NCBI RefSeq assembly: GCF_000240165.1 | Contig: NC_017586.1 | Location: 2,232,001 to 2,296,000, forward strand | Length of the DNA stretch: 64,000 nucleotides | Direction of reading: 5' to 3' | Source: Streptantibioticus cattleyicolor NRRL 8057 = DSM 46488 | GTDB taxonomy: Bacteria; Actinomycetota; Actinomycetes; Streptomycetales; Streptomycetaceae | Part shown: positions 8,507-22,697 of the stretch, in pieces | Layout: every line of letters begins with the position of its first letter | Position numbering within the stretch: position 1 is the stretch's first letter | Position numbers and translations under genes: made by a program | The notes under the pieces: generated by a model | Seen by the model: the letters and a program-made list of their open reading frames with translations, nothing else | Told to the model about the DNA's origin: nothing | The model's database searches: none

Positions 8507-8977
8507 TCAGCGGCGGGCGTCGGAGGAGTTCACCCCGTCCCACAGGTTGTCGTACCAGGGCCGGTCGGTCGCGCCGGACGGGTCCGAGCCGTGCCGGGCG
8601 GCGCCGTCCCCGGGCAGCCCGGGCAGCACGTAACCGGTCTCGCCGGGCATGACGTAGTGCAGGTGCTCACGCGCCTGGGACTTGACGAACTCCGGGTCCG
8701 ACCAACGGGCCTTGGCCTCCCGCAGCCGGTCCACCTCGCGGCGCTGTGCCTCGGCCTGCCGACGCTGGTCGGCGATTTGGGCGCGCTGGGCGACGTACTG
8801 ACGGGTCGGATAGGCGAGCGCCACCACCAGCGCGCACACGGTGAGCGCCAGCAGCGCGGCGCGGCCGGTGAGCTTGCCGCGCCTCGGCCGCCGGCCGGTG
8901 GCCCGGTAGACGCGGGCCTGTGCCTGCTGGCCCAGGGCCTTCAGCCTCGCCGCGGTGGAGAACCGATCCGCCGCCAC
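8507..8977 (-). CDS. divIC: Septum formation initiator, DivIC/FtsB family
   Basis: A 156-residue bitopic cell-division protein. A basic cytoplasmic N-terminus (to about residue 35) is followed by one transmembrane helix (LLALTVCALVVALAYP) and a coiled coil (about residues 62-95: QIADQRRQAEAQRREVDRLR). The family segment ARWSDPEFVKSQAREHLHYV follows, then PGETGYV. It should join FtsL/FtsQ-type proteins at the septum; in Streptomyces it is needed mainly for sporulation septa. The GTG at 8977 is chosen because GGGGAG precedes it by about 7 nt. It lies between eno and the DUF501 gene. Confidence 0.92.
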   Translation of the reverse strand: MAADRFSTAARLKALGQQAQARVYRATGRRPRRGKLTGRAALLALTVCALVVALAYPTRQYVAQRAQIADQRRQAEAQRREVDRLREAKARWSDPEFVKSQAREHLHYVMPGETGYVLPGLPGDGAARHGSDPSGATDRPWYDNLWDGVNSSDARR

Positions 8978-9095
8978 GCCGTCTCCCCTCGCCGTTGGCC
9001 CCGCCGGGCTCGCTGGTGTCCCCGCACACGGTACGGGACCGGGTGCGGGGACCTGTGCAGCGGGACGCGCCGGATGACCGGGGCGCGGACGCCGG

Positions 9096-11272
<2,177 letters not shown>

Positions 11273-11714
11273 GGGGAAGTGATCCTCACCGACGCCTACG
11301 AGGTGAGCTGTCGGGTGCGGGCCGAGTGAGTGCCCGGTCGGTGCCGTGGTGGCACGCGACTTAACCCCAAGCCGGGCCGTGCGGCGGGGCGTTGGGCCCG
11401 TACCGTCCGGTCCGGCGGAGAACCTGGGTCCCCCGCTCCTGCCTACGGCGCTCTCGCGTCGACTGTTCCCGTCGGTGGGCGGCAGGACTCGGCGTTCCCG
11501 ACCGACAGGGCTCGCGGTGGCGAGCGGTGAAGACCATAAGCACAGCCCCGCCGGGCCCGGCAACCACGGCCGGGTTCCCGGCCAGGGCCCCGGCTAGGAC
11601 CGCGACGGGGACGAAAACGCAGGTCGACGGCGGTGCGCTCAAGATCGGCAACGGTCGGACGGGGGCGCCGGCCGGGAGAGTTATGTCACAGCCGGACGCC
11701 CCCTTACCCGGGGT
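11273..11714 (-). other. Long leader region between the two rpf genes
   Basis: About 440 bp without a gene on either strand. The half nearer rpfA is the riboswitch. The rest (about 11500-11714) should contain the rpfA promoter and the end of the upstream rpf transcription unit. An open frame on the minus strand at 11361-11651 overlaps the riboswitch and is considered spurious. Confidence 0.6.
11290..11500 (-). promoter_or_regulatory. ydaO/yuaA-type c-di-AMP riboswitch upstream of rpfA
   Basis: On the minus strand the leader shows the conserved blocks of this class in order. First are GCAGGAGCGGGGGACCCAGG (about 11425-11444) and GGCTTGGGGTTAAG (about 11360-11373). Then comes the diagnostic 3' block CCCGACAGCTCACCTCGTAG (about 11296-11315), just before rpfA. 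In Streptomyces this riboswitch is known to attenuate rpfA when c-di-AMP is bound. Boundaries are approximate because the structure was judged by eye. Confidence 0.85.
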
Positions 11715-12722
11715 TCAGTGACCGAGGGTGAGGTGCTGTCCGGGCAGGATCAGGTCGGGGTCGGAGCCCACCACGGACTTGTTGGCGTCGTACAGCGCCG
11801 GCCAGCCGCCCGTCACGGAGTGGTCGGTGGCGATCTGGGAGAGGTTGTCCCCGGGCCGGACGGTGTAGGCGGCGGACGTGTCGCCCTGCCGCGGCACGGT
11901 GGGGCGGGCGTGGGAGCCGCCGCGGGAGGTCTCGTCGTCGCCGCCGCGGTCACCGGTGGCGGGGGCGGAGGGGGTCTCCTGCGGGGCCTGCGCGGTGGTG
12001 TCGGGGACCGGGGGCTTGGCGTGGCGGCCGGTGGGGGTGGGGCTGCCGGAGGGGGTGGTGGTGGGGCTGCCGGCCGACGGGGTCGGGGAGGCGGAGGACG
12101 AGGCGGTGCCCGACGGGGTCGGGGAGGCCGACGGGGTGCCGGAGGGCGCGGTGGAGGCCGAGGCCGACGGTGTCGGGGAGGAGGCCGAGGAAGAGGAGGA
12201 GGGGGCGGACGGGCCGGTGTCCGGGCCGGTGTCCTGCGGGCCGTCGGAGGGGCGGGCCGGCGGGTCGTCGTGGGTGCGGGTGGTGCCGGAGGCGGTGCCG
12301 TCCCCGGTCTGCGGGACGCCGGGGTCGACGGCGGCGGGGGCGCCGCCCTGGGTCAGCCCCGCGTCGGCGGCGCAGTCCTGCCAGGCGGAGACGCCGCGGG
12401 CGGCGAGGATCTTCTCGGCCACGGCTATCTGCTGCTGCCGGCTGGCCAGGTCGGGCTGGGGCGCGTACGACAGGCCGCCGTACTGCTCCCACTCGGACTG
12501 GGTCAGCAGCAGCCCGCCGTAGTAGCCGTTGCCGGTGTCGGCGCTCCACGCGCCGCCGCTCTCGCACTGGGCGACCCGGTCCCAGGTGCCGGTGGACGCG
12601 GCCTGGGCGCCACCGGAGGCCAGCAGCGGCAGTGTCATCCCGGCCCCTGCGACCCCGGCGGCCACGACGATTCTGGGCGCCTGCCGCGGCTTTCGGTGCT
12701 GGCCGTTACCGGACCTGAGCAT
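11715..12722 (-). CDS. Secreted Rpf-domain transglycosylase-like protein with LysM
   Basis: A 335-residue second Rpf family protein. A signal peptide (about 1-41, ending AQAAS) is followed by the Rpf domain TWDRVAQCESGGAW with E54 as catalytic Glu, then GYYGGLLLTQSEW. A very long low-complexity Ser/Thr/Pro linker (about 140-285) resembles a wall-spanning or glycosylated stalk. A C-terminal LysM domain (YTVRPGDNLSQIATDHSV to LILPGQHLTLGH) follows. ATG 12722 is preceded by GGAGAAAGG. The gene lies directly upstream of rpfA on the same strand, but the leader and riboswitch between them imply separate transcription. The linker could be a substrate for the Pmt mannosyltransferase encoded at 58565; this is inference. 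Confidence 0.9.
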   Translation of the reverse strand: MLRSGNGQHRKPRQAPRIVVAAGVAGAGMTLPLLASGGAQAASTGTWDRVAQCESGGAWSADTGNGYYGGLLLTQSEWEQYGGLSYAPQPDLASRQQQIAVAEKILAARGVSAWQDCAADAGLTQGGAPAAVDPGVPQTGDGTASGTTRTHDDPPARPSDGPQDTGPDTGPSAPSSSSSASSPTPSASASTAPSGTPSASPTPSGTASSSASPTPSAGSPTTTPSGSPTPTGRHAKPPVPDTTAQAPQETPSAPATGDRGGDDETSRGGSHARPTVPRQGDTSAAYTVRPGDNLSQIATDHSVTGGWPALYDANKSVVGSDPDLILPGQHLTLGH

Positions 12723-12832
12723 GGAGTGCCTTTCTCCGACGTCACGGACGACCGCAGAGCGTAGCGTCGTTCGGTGGCGGTTACGGGGGGATGTAGTGGA
12801 GATCACGCGACGGTCACGTTACTGACGAGTCG

Positions 12833-14119
12833 TCAGTTGACCTTGTTCGCACCGGTATCGGCCGAGCGGTCCGGCTCCGGGGTGAACGTCACCGGGAGTT
12901 CCCGCAGACCGCGCATGATCAGCCCGCCACGCCACCGCAACTCCCCTTCCGGCACCGCGAGTTGGAGGTCGGGCAGCCGGGTCAGCAGGGTGGCCAGCGC
13001 GGTCCTGCCCTCCAGCCGGGCCAGCGGGGCGCCCAGGCAGTAGTGGATGCCGTGGCCGAAGCCCAGGTGCGGGTTGTCCCGGCGGGCCAGGTCGAGGGTG
13101 TCGGGCCGGTCGAACCGCGCCGGGTCCCGGTCGGCGGCGGCCAGCACCACCAGCACCGGCTCCCCCGTGCCGATCCGCCGGCCGCCGATGGTCAGCGGCT
13201 CGGTGGCGAACCGCCAGGTCGCCAGCTCCACCGGCCCGTCGTACCGCAGCAGCTCCTCGACCCCGGTGTCCAGCACCGCCGTCTCCCCCGCCGCCAGCGC
13301 GTCGGTGAGCACCCGGCGCTGCCCCGGGTCGCGCAGCAGGGCGTAGGTGCCGTTGCCGATCAGGTTCACGGTGGTCTCGAAACCGGCGAACAGCAGGATG
13401 AACGCCATCGCGGCGGCCTCGTTCTCGGTCAGGTGCTCCCCGTGGTCACTGGCCCGGATCAGCCCCGAGATCAGGTCGTCGCCGAGCGCGGCCCGCTTGC
13501 GGTGGATGAGTTCCAGCAGGTAGGCGCGCATCCGTTTGACCGCCCGGGCGACCCCGCCGCGCGGCCCGCCGCCGTGCCGGATCATCGTCCCCGCCCAGTC
13601 CCGGAAATCGTCCTGGTCCTCGGCGGGCACCCCCAACAGGTCGCAGATGGCGTAGATCGGCAGCGGAAAGGCGAACTCGTGGATGAGGTCCGCCGACCCC
13701 CGCCCGGCGAAGCCGTCGATCAGCCGGTCGGTCAGCGCCTGCACCCGCGGCGCGAACTCCGCCACCCGCCGCGGCGTGAACGCCTTCGACACCAGCCGCC
13801 GCAACCGGGTGTGGTCGGGCGGATCGATGTTGAGCAGATGCGTCATGAGATCCGCGCTCCGCTCCCCCGGGATCCCAACCTTCCCCTTGGCGTGCGCCCG
13901 CTCGCTGTGGTGCACCGGGTTCTTCGACAGCCGGGCGTCCGCCAGCGCCTGCCGCGCGTCGGCGTACCGCGTCACCAGCCACGCGTTCACCCCACTGGGC
14001 AGCGTGGTCCGGTGCACCGGGGAGTTCTCCCGCAGCCACGCGTACGAGGGGTAGGGGTCGGCTGCGAACTCCCAGCTGAACAGGGACGGCGAAGGGGCGG
14101 CGGGCTCGTGGTCGTGCAC
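12833..14119 (-). CDS. Cytochrome P450
   Basis: A 428-residue soluble bacterial P450 monooxygenase. The heme loop FGHGIHYCLG has C361 as the axial thiolate ligand, the I-helix oxygen-activation motif is LFAGFETT, and the K-helix ExxR is EELLR. The sequence resembles the CYP107-like group common in Streptomyces, but the exact family needs identity values that cannot be computed here. No ferredoxin, reductase or biosynthetic genes lie next to it, so the substrate is unknown. The start ATG 14119 gives a normal length. Confidence 0.94.
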   Translation of the reverse strand: MHDHEPAAPSPSLFSWEFAADPYPSYAWLRENSPVHRTTLPSGVNAWLVTRYADARQALADARLSKNPVHHSERAHAKGKVGIPGERSADLMTHLLNIDPPDHTRLRRLVSKAFTPRRVAEFAPRVQALTDRLIDGFAGRGSADLIHEFAFPLPIYAICDLLGVPAEDQDDFRDWAGTMIRHGGGPRGGVARAVKRMRAYLLELIHRKRAALGDDLISGLIRASDHGEHLTENEAAAMAFILLFAGFETTVNLIGNGTYALLRDPGQRRVLTDALAAGETAVLDTGVEELLRYDGPVELATWRFATEPLTIGGRRIGTGEPVLVVLAAADRDPARFDRPDTLDLARRDNPHLGFGHGIHYCLGAPLARLEGRTALATLLTRLPDLQLAVPEGELRWRGGLIMRGLRELPVTFTPEPDRSADTGANKVN

Positions 14120-14161
14120 GCCTCGACGGTAGCCGGTGGCCCGGCGCGCCCGGCGCCCGCG

Positions 14162-14857
14162 TCAGCGCCGCGGGGACCGGCCCAGCAGGGTGTCGCGGCT
14201 GAGGCGGTCGGCGCGGCGGGTGGTCTCGGGGAGGCGGTAGGAGGGGGCGAGGGCCAGCACGTGACGGCAGGCGGTGTCGAGGTCGATGCCGTGGCCCACG
14301 GAGACGTAGACGGGCTTGACGCCGTCCTGGGTGCGCAGCGCGCGGCCGACGGTCTCGCCGTCGTCCACGAGGTCGGCCTGCGCGCCGCGCCCGGACCCGA
14401 GGGCGGCCGGGTCGTAGCGGCCGACGAACGGGGTCTTGGCGACGCCGGCCGACGGGATGCCGGTGAGCAGCCCGAGGTGGCAGGCGAGTCCGAAACGGCG
14501 CGGGTGCGCCAGCCCGTGCCCGTCGCACAGCAGCAGCTCCGGGACCGACTCCAGGCGGTTCAACGCCTCGACGAGAACGGGGATTTCGCGGAAGGCGAAC
14601 AGTCCCGGCACGTACGGGAAGGTGGCCACGCCCTGGGCCGTGGCCTGCTCGACGACGTCCAGCGTGGCGGTGTCCAGCACCACGACCCCGGCCGCGACGC
14701 GGTCCGACCCCTCGGCGTAGGCCACGTCCACCCCGGCGACCAGCCTCGGGCGGATCGGGCCCGGCCCGAGGCGGTCCACGTGGTCGCGGAGGCGTTCCTG
14801 GAGGCACAGGGCGTCGGCCTCGGTCCGAGGCCACGGCTCGTCAAGCGTGAAGCGCAC
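14162..14857 (-). CDS. nfi: Endonuclease V (deoxyinosine 3' endonuclease)
   Basis: A 231-residue DNA repair enzyme that nicks DNA at deaminated adenine. Motifs include VAGVDVAYAEG (catalytic Asp 44), AFREIPVLVEAL with the acidic Glu, and LLLCDGHGLAHPRRFGLACHLG. GVAKTPFVG and VYVSVGHGIDL follow. The start codon at 14857 lies only about 20 bp from the left end of a palindromic repeat element (from 14877). The gene's promoter must therefore lie inside that element or be shared with a gene across it. Confidence 0.93.
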   Translation of the reverse strand: MRFTLDEPWPRTEADALCLQERLRDHVDRLGPGPIRPRLVAGVDVAYAEGSDRVAAGVVVLDTATLDVVEQATAQGVATFPYVPGLFAFREIPVLVEALNRLESVPELLLCDGHGLAHPRRFGLACHLGLLTGIPSAGVAKTPFVGRYDPAALGSGRGAQADLVDDGETVGRALRTQDGVKPVYVSVGHGIDLDTACRHVLALAPSYRLPETTRRADRLSRDTLLGRSPRR

Positions 14858-14876
14858 ACCCCATTCTGTCGCCCCC

Positions 14877-15562
14877 GCGGGTTCGCTCGCGCTGGCGGTC
14901 AGCCATTACCTCCCCGGGTTCCCCCGATCCCCCGTCTCGTCGTGGCTGACGTCACAGCTGTTTCCCCCCGCCCACCCGTGGCTGTGTTCGTACAGTGCGG
15001 GATGCGCACTGTCTGCCTGGGTTCCCGGGGGCCCTCCGGGGTGACTCCTCGCTCCACGCATCGTCTTCGGCTCTCCGCCGGTCCGCTGGGTCGCTGCGGG
15101 GACACCCCTGCACGCCCCCGTTCCGCATCGTTCCGCGCTGCGGCACGGGGTGGGTAAGAAAGGAGATCGGGGTCACCCCAACCTCCTCACTCACCCCCAC
15201 CCGCGAAGAGAGGCACCCGCCAACGGACAGAAGGGGGTGTGCCGGGGGTGTCCCCGCAGCGACCCAGCGGGGCGGCCGAAAGCCGACAACGAAACCTGGA
15301 GCGAGGAGTCACCCCCGGCGCGCCCCCGACCCCGCACCGGCAATAGGCGAACCCACCCCGTGCCGAACCAAACCAAAAACCCACCCCCACCACCCACCAG
15401 ACAGGGGCGAACGGGGGCCACCCCGGCAACCCGAACCGGGCGAACCGGCCACCACTGCATGGCCGGCCCAGCCGTGAGGGGCGGGGATACGGGGCCACCC
15501 CGGAAACCTGGAGCGGGCGAACCGGCCACCGCGTGATGGCCGGCCAAGCCGTGGGGGGCGGG
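14877..15562. repeat. Palindromic composite repeat, copy 1
   Basis: A non-coding element of about 690 bp made of two related arms in opposite orientation. Its left end (from 14877) reads GCGGGTTCGCTCGCGCTGG followed by CGGTCAGCCATTAC. The same end occurs at both termini of copy 2 and, with three mismatches, of copy 3. The two arms share GGGGTGACTCCTCGCTCC and CTGGGTCGCTGCGGGGACAC in opposite orientation. The arms meet near 15165-15185. The right end is degenerate: a unit of about 72 bp is duplicated (15414-15485 and 15491-15562) and the terminal repeat is only partly recognisable. The arm order is the reverse of copies 2 and 3. Confidence 0.85.
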
Positions 15563-15565
15563 GGG

Positions 15566-15910
15566 TTAGGTGCGGGGGCCGGGGTAGTCGCGGAATTCTT
15601 GGGGGCGGCGGCGACGGCCGTCGCGGGGGACCTCTTCGGCGGGCCGGGAGACGTCCTCGTACCCGCTCTCCACCTCGGGCGAGCGCTGCTCGACCGAGGT
15701 GGGCTCCCCGTACTGCTCACGCGTCCGCCACGCCGCCCCCCTCGGCTGCGGCGTCTGCGGCGGCACCGGCTCCTTCTCCCGCCTGCGACGCCCGTAGTGG
15801 AGCGCCAGGAAGCCCAGCGCGATGACGATGACGACGCCCACCACGAAGGGTCCGACGCCGACCAGCAGATCCTTGGTGACGGCTAGGTCCGTGCTCGGTG
15901 ACCGCATCAT
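15566..15910 (-). CDS. Small membrane protein, DUF6479-like
   Basis: A 114-residue protein with one N-terminal transmembrane helix (about residues 18-42, VGPFVVGVVIVIALGFLAL). A basic stretch YGRRRREKEP follows, then a charged, Pro-rich cytoplasmic tail with EEVPRDGRRRRPQEF. This resembles the Streptomyces DUF6479 family, whose function is unknown. ATG 15910 or 15907 could be the start; neither has a strong ribosome binding site. The gene ends against the right edge of repeat copy 1. It may be cotranscribed with mazG, but mazG ends before it with only 54 bp between their frames on the same strand. Confidence 0.7.
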   Translation of the reverse strand: MMRSPSTDLAVTKDLLVGVGPFVVGVVIVIALGFLALHYGRRRREKEPVPPQTPQPRGAAWRTREQYGEPTSVEQRSPEVESGYEDVSRPAEEVPRDGRRRRPQEFRDYPGPRT

Positions 15911-15964
15911 GAGGCTCGGGTACCCGGCCGGCGGCGGATCACTCGGGCGGGGGCGGGCCCCCTG

Positions 15965-16957
15965 TCACTCGGGCCGGGCGGCGGCCTCCGCCGACCGGAC
16001 CGCCGCGCGGTAGCGGCGGGCGGCGGCCCGCAGCGCGGACTCCGGGTCCACGCCCTGCCGTTCGGCGAGCGCGGCCAGGGCGAGCAGCCGGTCGCCGAGG
16101 TCGGCGTCGTCGGCGGGGGGCGGGGGCACGTCGAGGCCGGCGGCGCGTACCCGGCCGGCCAGTTTGGCCGCGAGGGCGAGGGCGGGCTGGTCGAGCGGGA
16201 CGCCCTCGGTGACCGAGGAACGCCGTTTCTCGGCGGCCTTGGTGCGCAGCCAGTGCTCCTTGACCTCCTCCGGGGTGTGCGCGGTCTCGGTGCCGAAGAC
16301 GTGCGGATGGCGGCGGATCAACTTGTCGACCAGCGCCCCGGCCACGTCGTCGATGGAGAACGGCTCCTCGGGGTCGTCCTGCGCGATGCGGGCGTGGAAG
16401 ACCACCTGGAGCAGGACGTCGCCCAGTTCTTCCAGGTAGGCGGCGCGGTCGCCGTCCTCGATCGCCTCGACGAGTTCGTACGCCTCCTCGATGAGGTACT
16501 TCACCAGGCCCTCGCCGGTGCGGGTGCCGCTCCACGGGCATTCGGCGCGGATGCGGTCCATCACCTGGACGAGGTCGAGCAGCCGGGCCCCGGGCAGGTC
16601 GTAGGAGGCGGGGAGGAGTTCCAGGTCGGGCATGCGCAGCCGGCCGGAGCCGGCCAGCCGGGCCAGTTCGTCGGTGAGCGCGGGGTCGCCGTCGGCCGCC
16701 GGTATCACCAGCACCGTGCGGCCTCCGGCGGCGCGGTCCACCAGTTCGCGGCCGGAGGGCGCCGCGTGCTCCACGGTGATCCCGGCCTCCCGCAGATACG
16801 GCAGTTGCGGGTGGCCGGGGTCGGGGCACAGGACCTCGTCGGCCGAGCGCAGGGCCTGCCAGGCGGGCCAGGAGAGCAGTCCGGGGGCCACCCGGTGGCT
16901 GGTGGTGAGGAGCACCAGACGGCCGGGGCCGGCGGTGGGGGCAACGGTGTCGGTCAC
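15965..16957 (-). CDS. mazG: Nucleoside triphosphate pyrophosphohydrolase MazG
   Basis: A 330-residue all-alpha NTP pyrophosphatase that clears unwanted nucleotides. The N-terminal 110 residues form the actinobacterial tetrapyrrole-methylase-like extension (GRLVLLTTSHRVAPGLLS). The MazG domain follows, with LVQVMDRIRAECPW, the metal-binding EExxE in LIEEAYELVEAI, and LEELGDVLLQVVFHARIAQ. The C-terminal part repeats a weaker MazG-like half. GTG 16957 is used. It lies between the surA-like lipoprotein gene and repeat copy 1, in the usual actinobacterial mfd-surA-mazG order. Confidence 0.92.
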   Translation of the reverse strand: MTDTVAPTAGPGRLVLLTTSHRVAPGLLSWPAWQALRSADEVLCPDPGHPQLPYLREAGITVEHAAPSGRELVDRAAGGRTVLVIPAADGDPALTDELARLAGSGRLRMPDLELLPASYDLPGARLLDLVQVMDRIRAECPWSGTRTGEGLVKYLIEEAYELVEAIEDGDRAAYLEELGDVLLQVVFHARIAQDDPEEPFSIDDVAGALVDKLIRRHPHVFGTETAHTPEEVKEHWLRTKAAEKRRSSVTEGVPLDQPALALAAKLAGRVRAAGLDVPPPPADDADLGDRLLALAALAERQGVDPESALRAAARRYRAAVRSAEAAARPE

Positions 16958-17014
16958 CCCTCGAACGTACCCCGGACCTGTGACAACGCCACGCGGCCGG
17001 CCCCCGGACCGGCG

Positions 17015-17671
17015 TCAGCCCTGGAGGCTCACCGATCCCGGGGCGGGGGTCAGCGCCTTGCGCACCCACGGTTCGGTGGCGGTGCCCAGCGACAGGGTCT
17101 GGGCGTGCCACGTCCCGTAGCGCGGGTTGACGTCGATGCCGAGCCGCGCGGAGGTCTTGGCCAGCGACTTGGTGAGCGCGGCCTGGCCGTCCGGGGAGTT
17201 GAGGTCGACGCCCTGCCGGTGGGCGAGGGCCTGCGCCTCGGCCTGGACCCGGTAGAAGTCGTCGATCTGGCCGGGGGCGACGGCGTACTGCTGGAGGAGT
17301 TGTTCGCGCAGCGCGGTCGGGCCGCCCGCCTGCTGTTCCGCGGTGGCCCGCAGTTCCTGGACCTGGCGCCGGGTGACGGTGATCCCGGCGTCGCGGGCGG
17401 CCCGGTCGAGCACCCGGTCGAAGAGCATGGAGCCGAGGGTGGCCCGGCTCAGGTCACCGGTGGCCTGCCCGAGCTGGGCGGTCCGGCCGGCGCCGCCCTC
17501 GGCGTCGCGTACCGCCTCGACCCGGGCCTGGAGGGCGGAGACCGGGATCTTCTCGCCGCCGACCACCGCAGCCGCACCCGGGTGCGCGGTGCCGCAGGAG
17601 GTGAGCAGCGGTGTGGCGGCCAGCAGCGCTGCGGCGGTCACGGAGAGCGTGGCGGTACGGCGGCGGACCAT
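17015..17671 (-). CDS. SurA N-terminal domain lipoprotein
   Basis: A 218-residue secreted lipoprotein. The N-terminus MVRRRTATLSVTAAALLAAT leads to a lipobox LLTSC, so it should be lipidated at Cys 26. The body resembles the SurA/PpiC N-terminal chaperone region: EKIPVSALQARVEAV and GSMLFDRVLDRAARDAGI. No PPIase domain follows, so this is a chaperone-type domain alone. ATG 17671 has GGGAGG before it, whereas the open frame to 17755 does not. The gene follows mfd on the same strand, typical of actinobacteria. Its client proteins are unknown. Confidence 0.87.
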   Translation of the reverse strand: MVRRRTATLSVTAAALLAATPLLTSCGTAHPGAAAVVGGEKIPVSALQARVEAVRDAEGGAGRTAQLGQATGDLSRATLGSMLFDRVLDRAARDAGITVTRRQVQELRATAEQQAGGPTALREQLLQQYAVAPGQIDDFYRVQAEAQALAHRQGVDLNSPDGQAALTKSLAKTSARLGIDVNPRYGTWHAQTLSLGTATEPWVRKALTPAPGSVSLQG

Positions 17672-17836
17672 GGAGCCTCCCGGCGGTTGATCGAGCGGTA
17701 CGTGCATCGACCTGGCGCTGATCGAGAATAAGGACTCGCGGCCTGTGATATCCACAACTCCGCGACACTCCGCACAACGACGTCCCGCCCGCCCGGTGTC
17801 GCCCGGCTCCGTGGGCGTACCGGGCGGGCGGCCGCG

Positions 17837-21439
<3,603 letters not shown>

Positions 21440-21450
21440 GGATGCATTCC

Positions 21451-21479
21451 GTCCCGAAGATGTCCAAGGTGTCCCGAAG
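21451..21479. promoter_or_regulatory. Paired GTCCCGAAG repeats upstream of mfd
   Basis: Two identical 9-bp direct repeats at 21451-21459 and 21471-21479 are spaced 20 bp apart, about two helical turns. They lie 12-40 bp before the mfd start. They may be an operator, or chance in GC-rich DNA. Confidence 0.35.
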
Positions 21480-21709
21480 GCGGACAACGCGAATCGCCCG
21501 GCACGAACGCACGGGCCGGGTGTGGATTCCAGCCTACGGCCCCGTACCGACAACGGCCCCCGGGTCCGCCCCGCCCCCGCGGGTACCCGCCCACGGCTCG
21601 CGGATCACCCCCACCCGGCGGGGCGGACGGAAGCCGGCAACGGACACCCGCCGCGTCCTCGCTCCCCGCGCGGGGGCCGTGCGACGGGGGCCGGGGTGGG
21701 CGGCGGGGG

Positions 21710-22585
21710 CTACTCGTCGGGGTCGACGGTGCGGCCGGTGAGGGCGGCGAGGCTGGTGCGGACGTGGGCGAGGTGGGAGCGGATCTCGTCGCGCCGGGCC
21801 TCGTGCTCGCGGATCTCGCGTTCGCTCTCGCGGTTGACGCGTTCCTCCGCCGCCCGGGCGCGGGCGATCAGTTCGGCGGCGTGCGCGTCGGCCTCGGCCT
21901 GCCGCCGGTCGGCGGTGTCCTGGGCGTCGGTGAGGGCCTGCCGGGCCTCGGCGAGCACCTGGTCGGCGCGATCGGAGAGGTCGGCGACCCGGCGCTCGAC
22001 GGCGGCCTCGGCCTCGGCGCGTTCCCGGTCGAAGGCGGCGTCCCGCTCGCGGTGCGCCCGTTCCTGCTGGGATATGAGCGCGGCGGCCTCCTCGCGCACC
22101 GCGGCGAAGGCCCGGTCGGCCTCCTCGCGCACCGCGGTGGCCTCCGCCTCGGCCTCGTGGCGCAGCCCGTCCGCCGCCGCGCCCGCCTCGGCGACGATGC
22201 GGGCGGCCTCGTCGTCCGCCTCGGCGCGCCGCTCCGCCGCCGCGCGACGGGCCCGTTCCCGGGTCTCGTGGCCCTCGCGCTCGGCGGTCGCGTACCACTC
22301 CTGCGCCTCGCCGTCGGTCCGCTCCCGCAGCCCGGCGGCCTCCTCCTGGGCGAGCCGGAAGATCTGCGCGGCGCGCGCGCCGAGGGTTTCGTACGTGGGC
22401 GGGGCCAGCGTCTCGACGGCGGCGCGCAGGGCGGCGGCCTCGGTCTCCAGCTGGCCCGCGAGCTCGGTCAGCGCCGCGACCCGCCGGTGCGCCGCGTCGA
22501 TCTCCGCCCGCAACGCCGCCAGATAGGCGTCCACCTGCTCGGTACGGTAACCCCGGCCGCCCCGGGCGGTGTCGAAGCCGCTCAT
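21710..22585 (-). CDS. DivIVA/FilP-like coiled-coil protein
   Basis: A 291-residue, almost wholly alpha-helical coiled-coil protein rich in Ala, Glu and Arg. The N-terminus MSGFDTARGGRGYRTEQVDA resembles the DivIVA membrane-binding head (GYRTEQVDAYL), followed by heptad-type sequence from about residue 25 to the end. Such proteins in Streptomyces (annotated as cellulose-binding proteins) relate to DivIVA, Scy and FilP and organise polar growth or the cytoskeleton. The ATG at 22585 is chosen because GAGGGG lies about 6 nt upstream; an ATG at 22612 is also in frame. No partner is visible nearby. Confidence 0.75.
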   Translation of the reverse strand: MSGFDTARGGRGYRTEQVDAYLAALRAEIDAAHRRVAALTELAGQLETEAAALRAAVETLAPPTYETLGARAAQIFRLAQEEAAGLRERTDGEAQEWYATAEREGHETRERARRAAAERRAEADDEAARIVAEAGAAADGLRHEAEAEATAVREEADRAFAAVREEAAALISQQERAHRERDAAFDRERAEAEAAVERRVADLSDRADQVLAEARQALTDAQDTADRRQAEADAHAAELIARARAAEERVNRESEREIREHEARRDEIRSHLAHVRTSLAALTGRTVDPDE

Positions 22586-22697
22586 CCGCTGCCCCTCGTC
22601 TCGTTCGGTCAAACCCCCATCCGTCCTACCCAGGATCGGTCATGACCTGTCCGGACGCCGAGCGGGCCGCCCCGGGTGAGCGGGGCGGCCGGCCGGG

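Noticed and set aside
11361-11651. Minus-strand frame with a hydrophobic stretch
   Set aside because: It overlaps the riboswitch blocks and has no ribosome binding site.
12180-12720. Frames rich in Arg/Gly opposite the rpf linker
   Set aside because: Direct consequence of Ser/Thr/Pro low-complexity coding on the other strand.
14880-15540. Several long open frames such as 14952-15200, 14995-15477 and 15150-15536 inside repeat copy 1
   Set aside because: Their translations repeat in the other two repeat copies in different frames (for example DSSLQVS/GVTPRSR) and follow the palindromic DNA, not codon use. They are spurious frames in a non-coding element.
21663-21676. CCCCGCGCGGGG palindrome before mfd
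   Set aside because: Short GC palindromes are common by chance here and no terminator context is clear.
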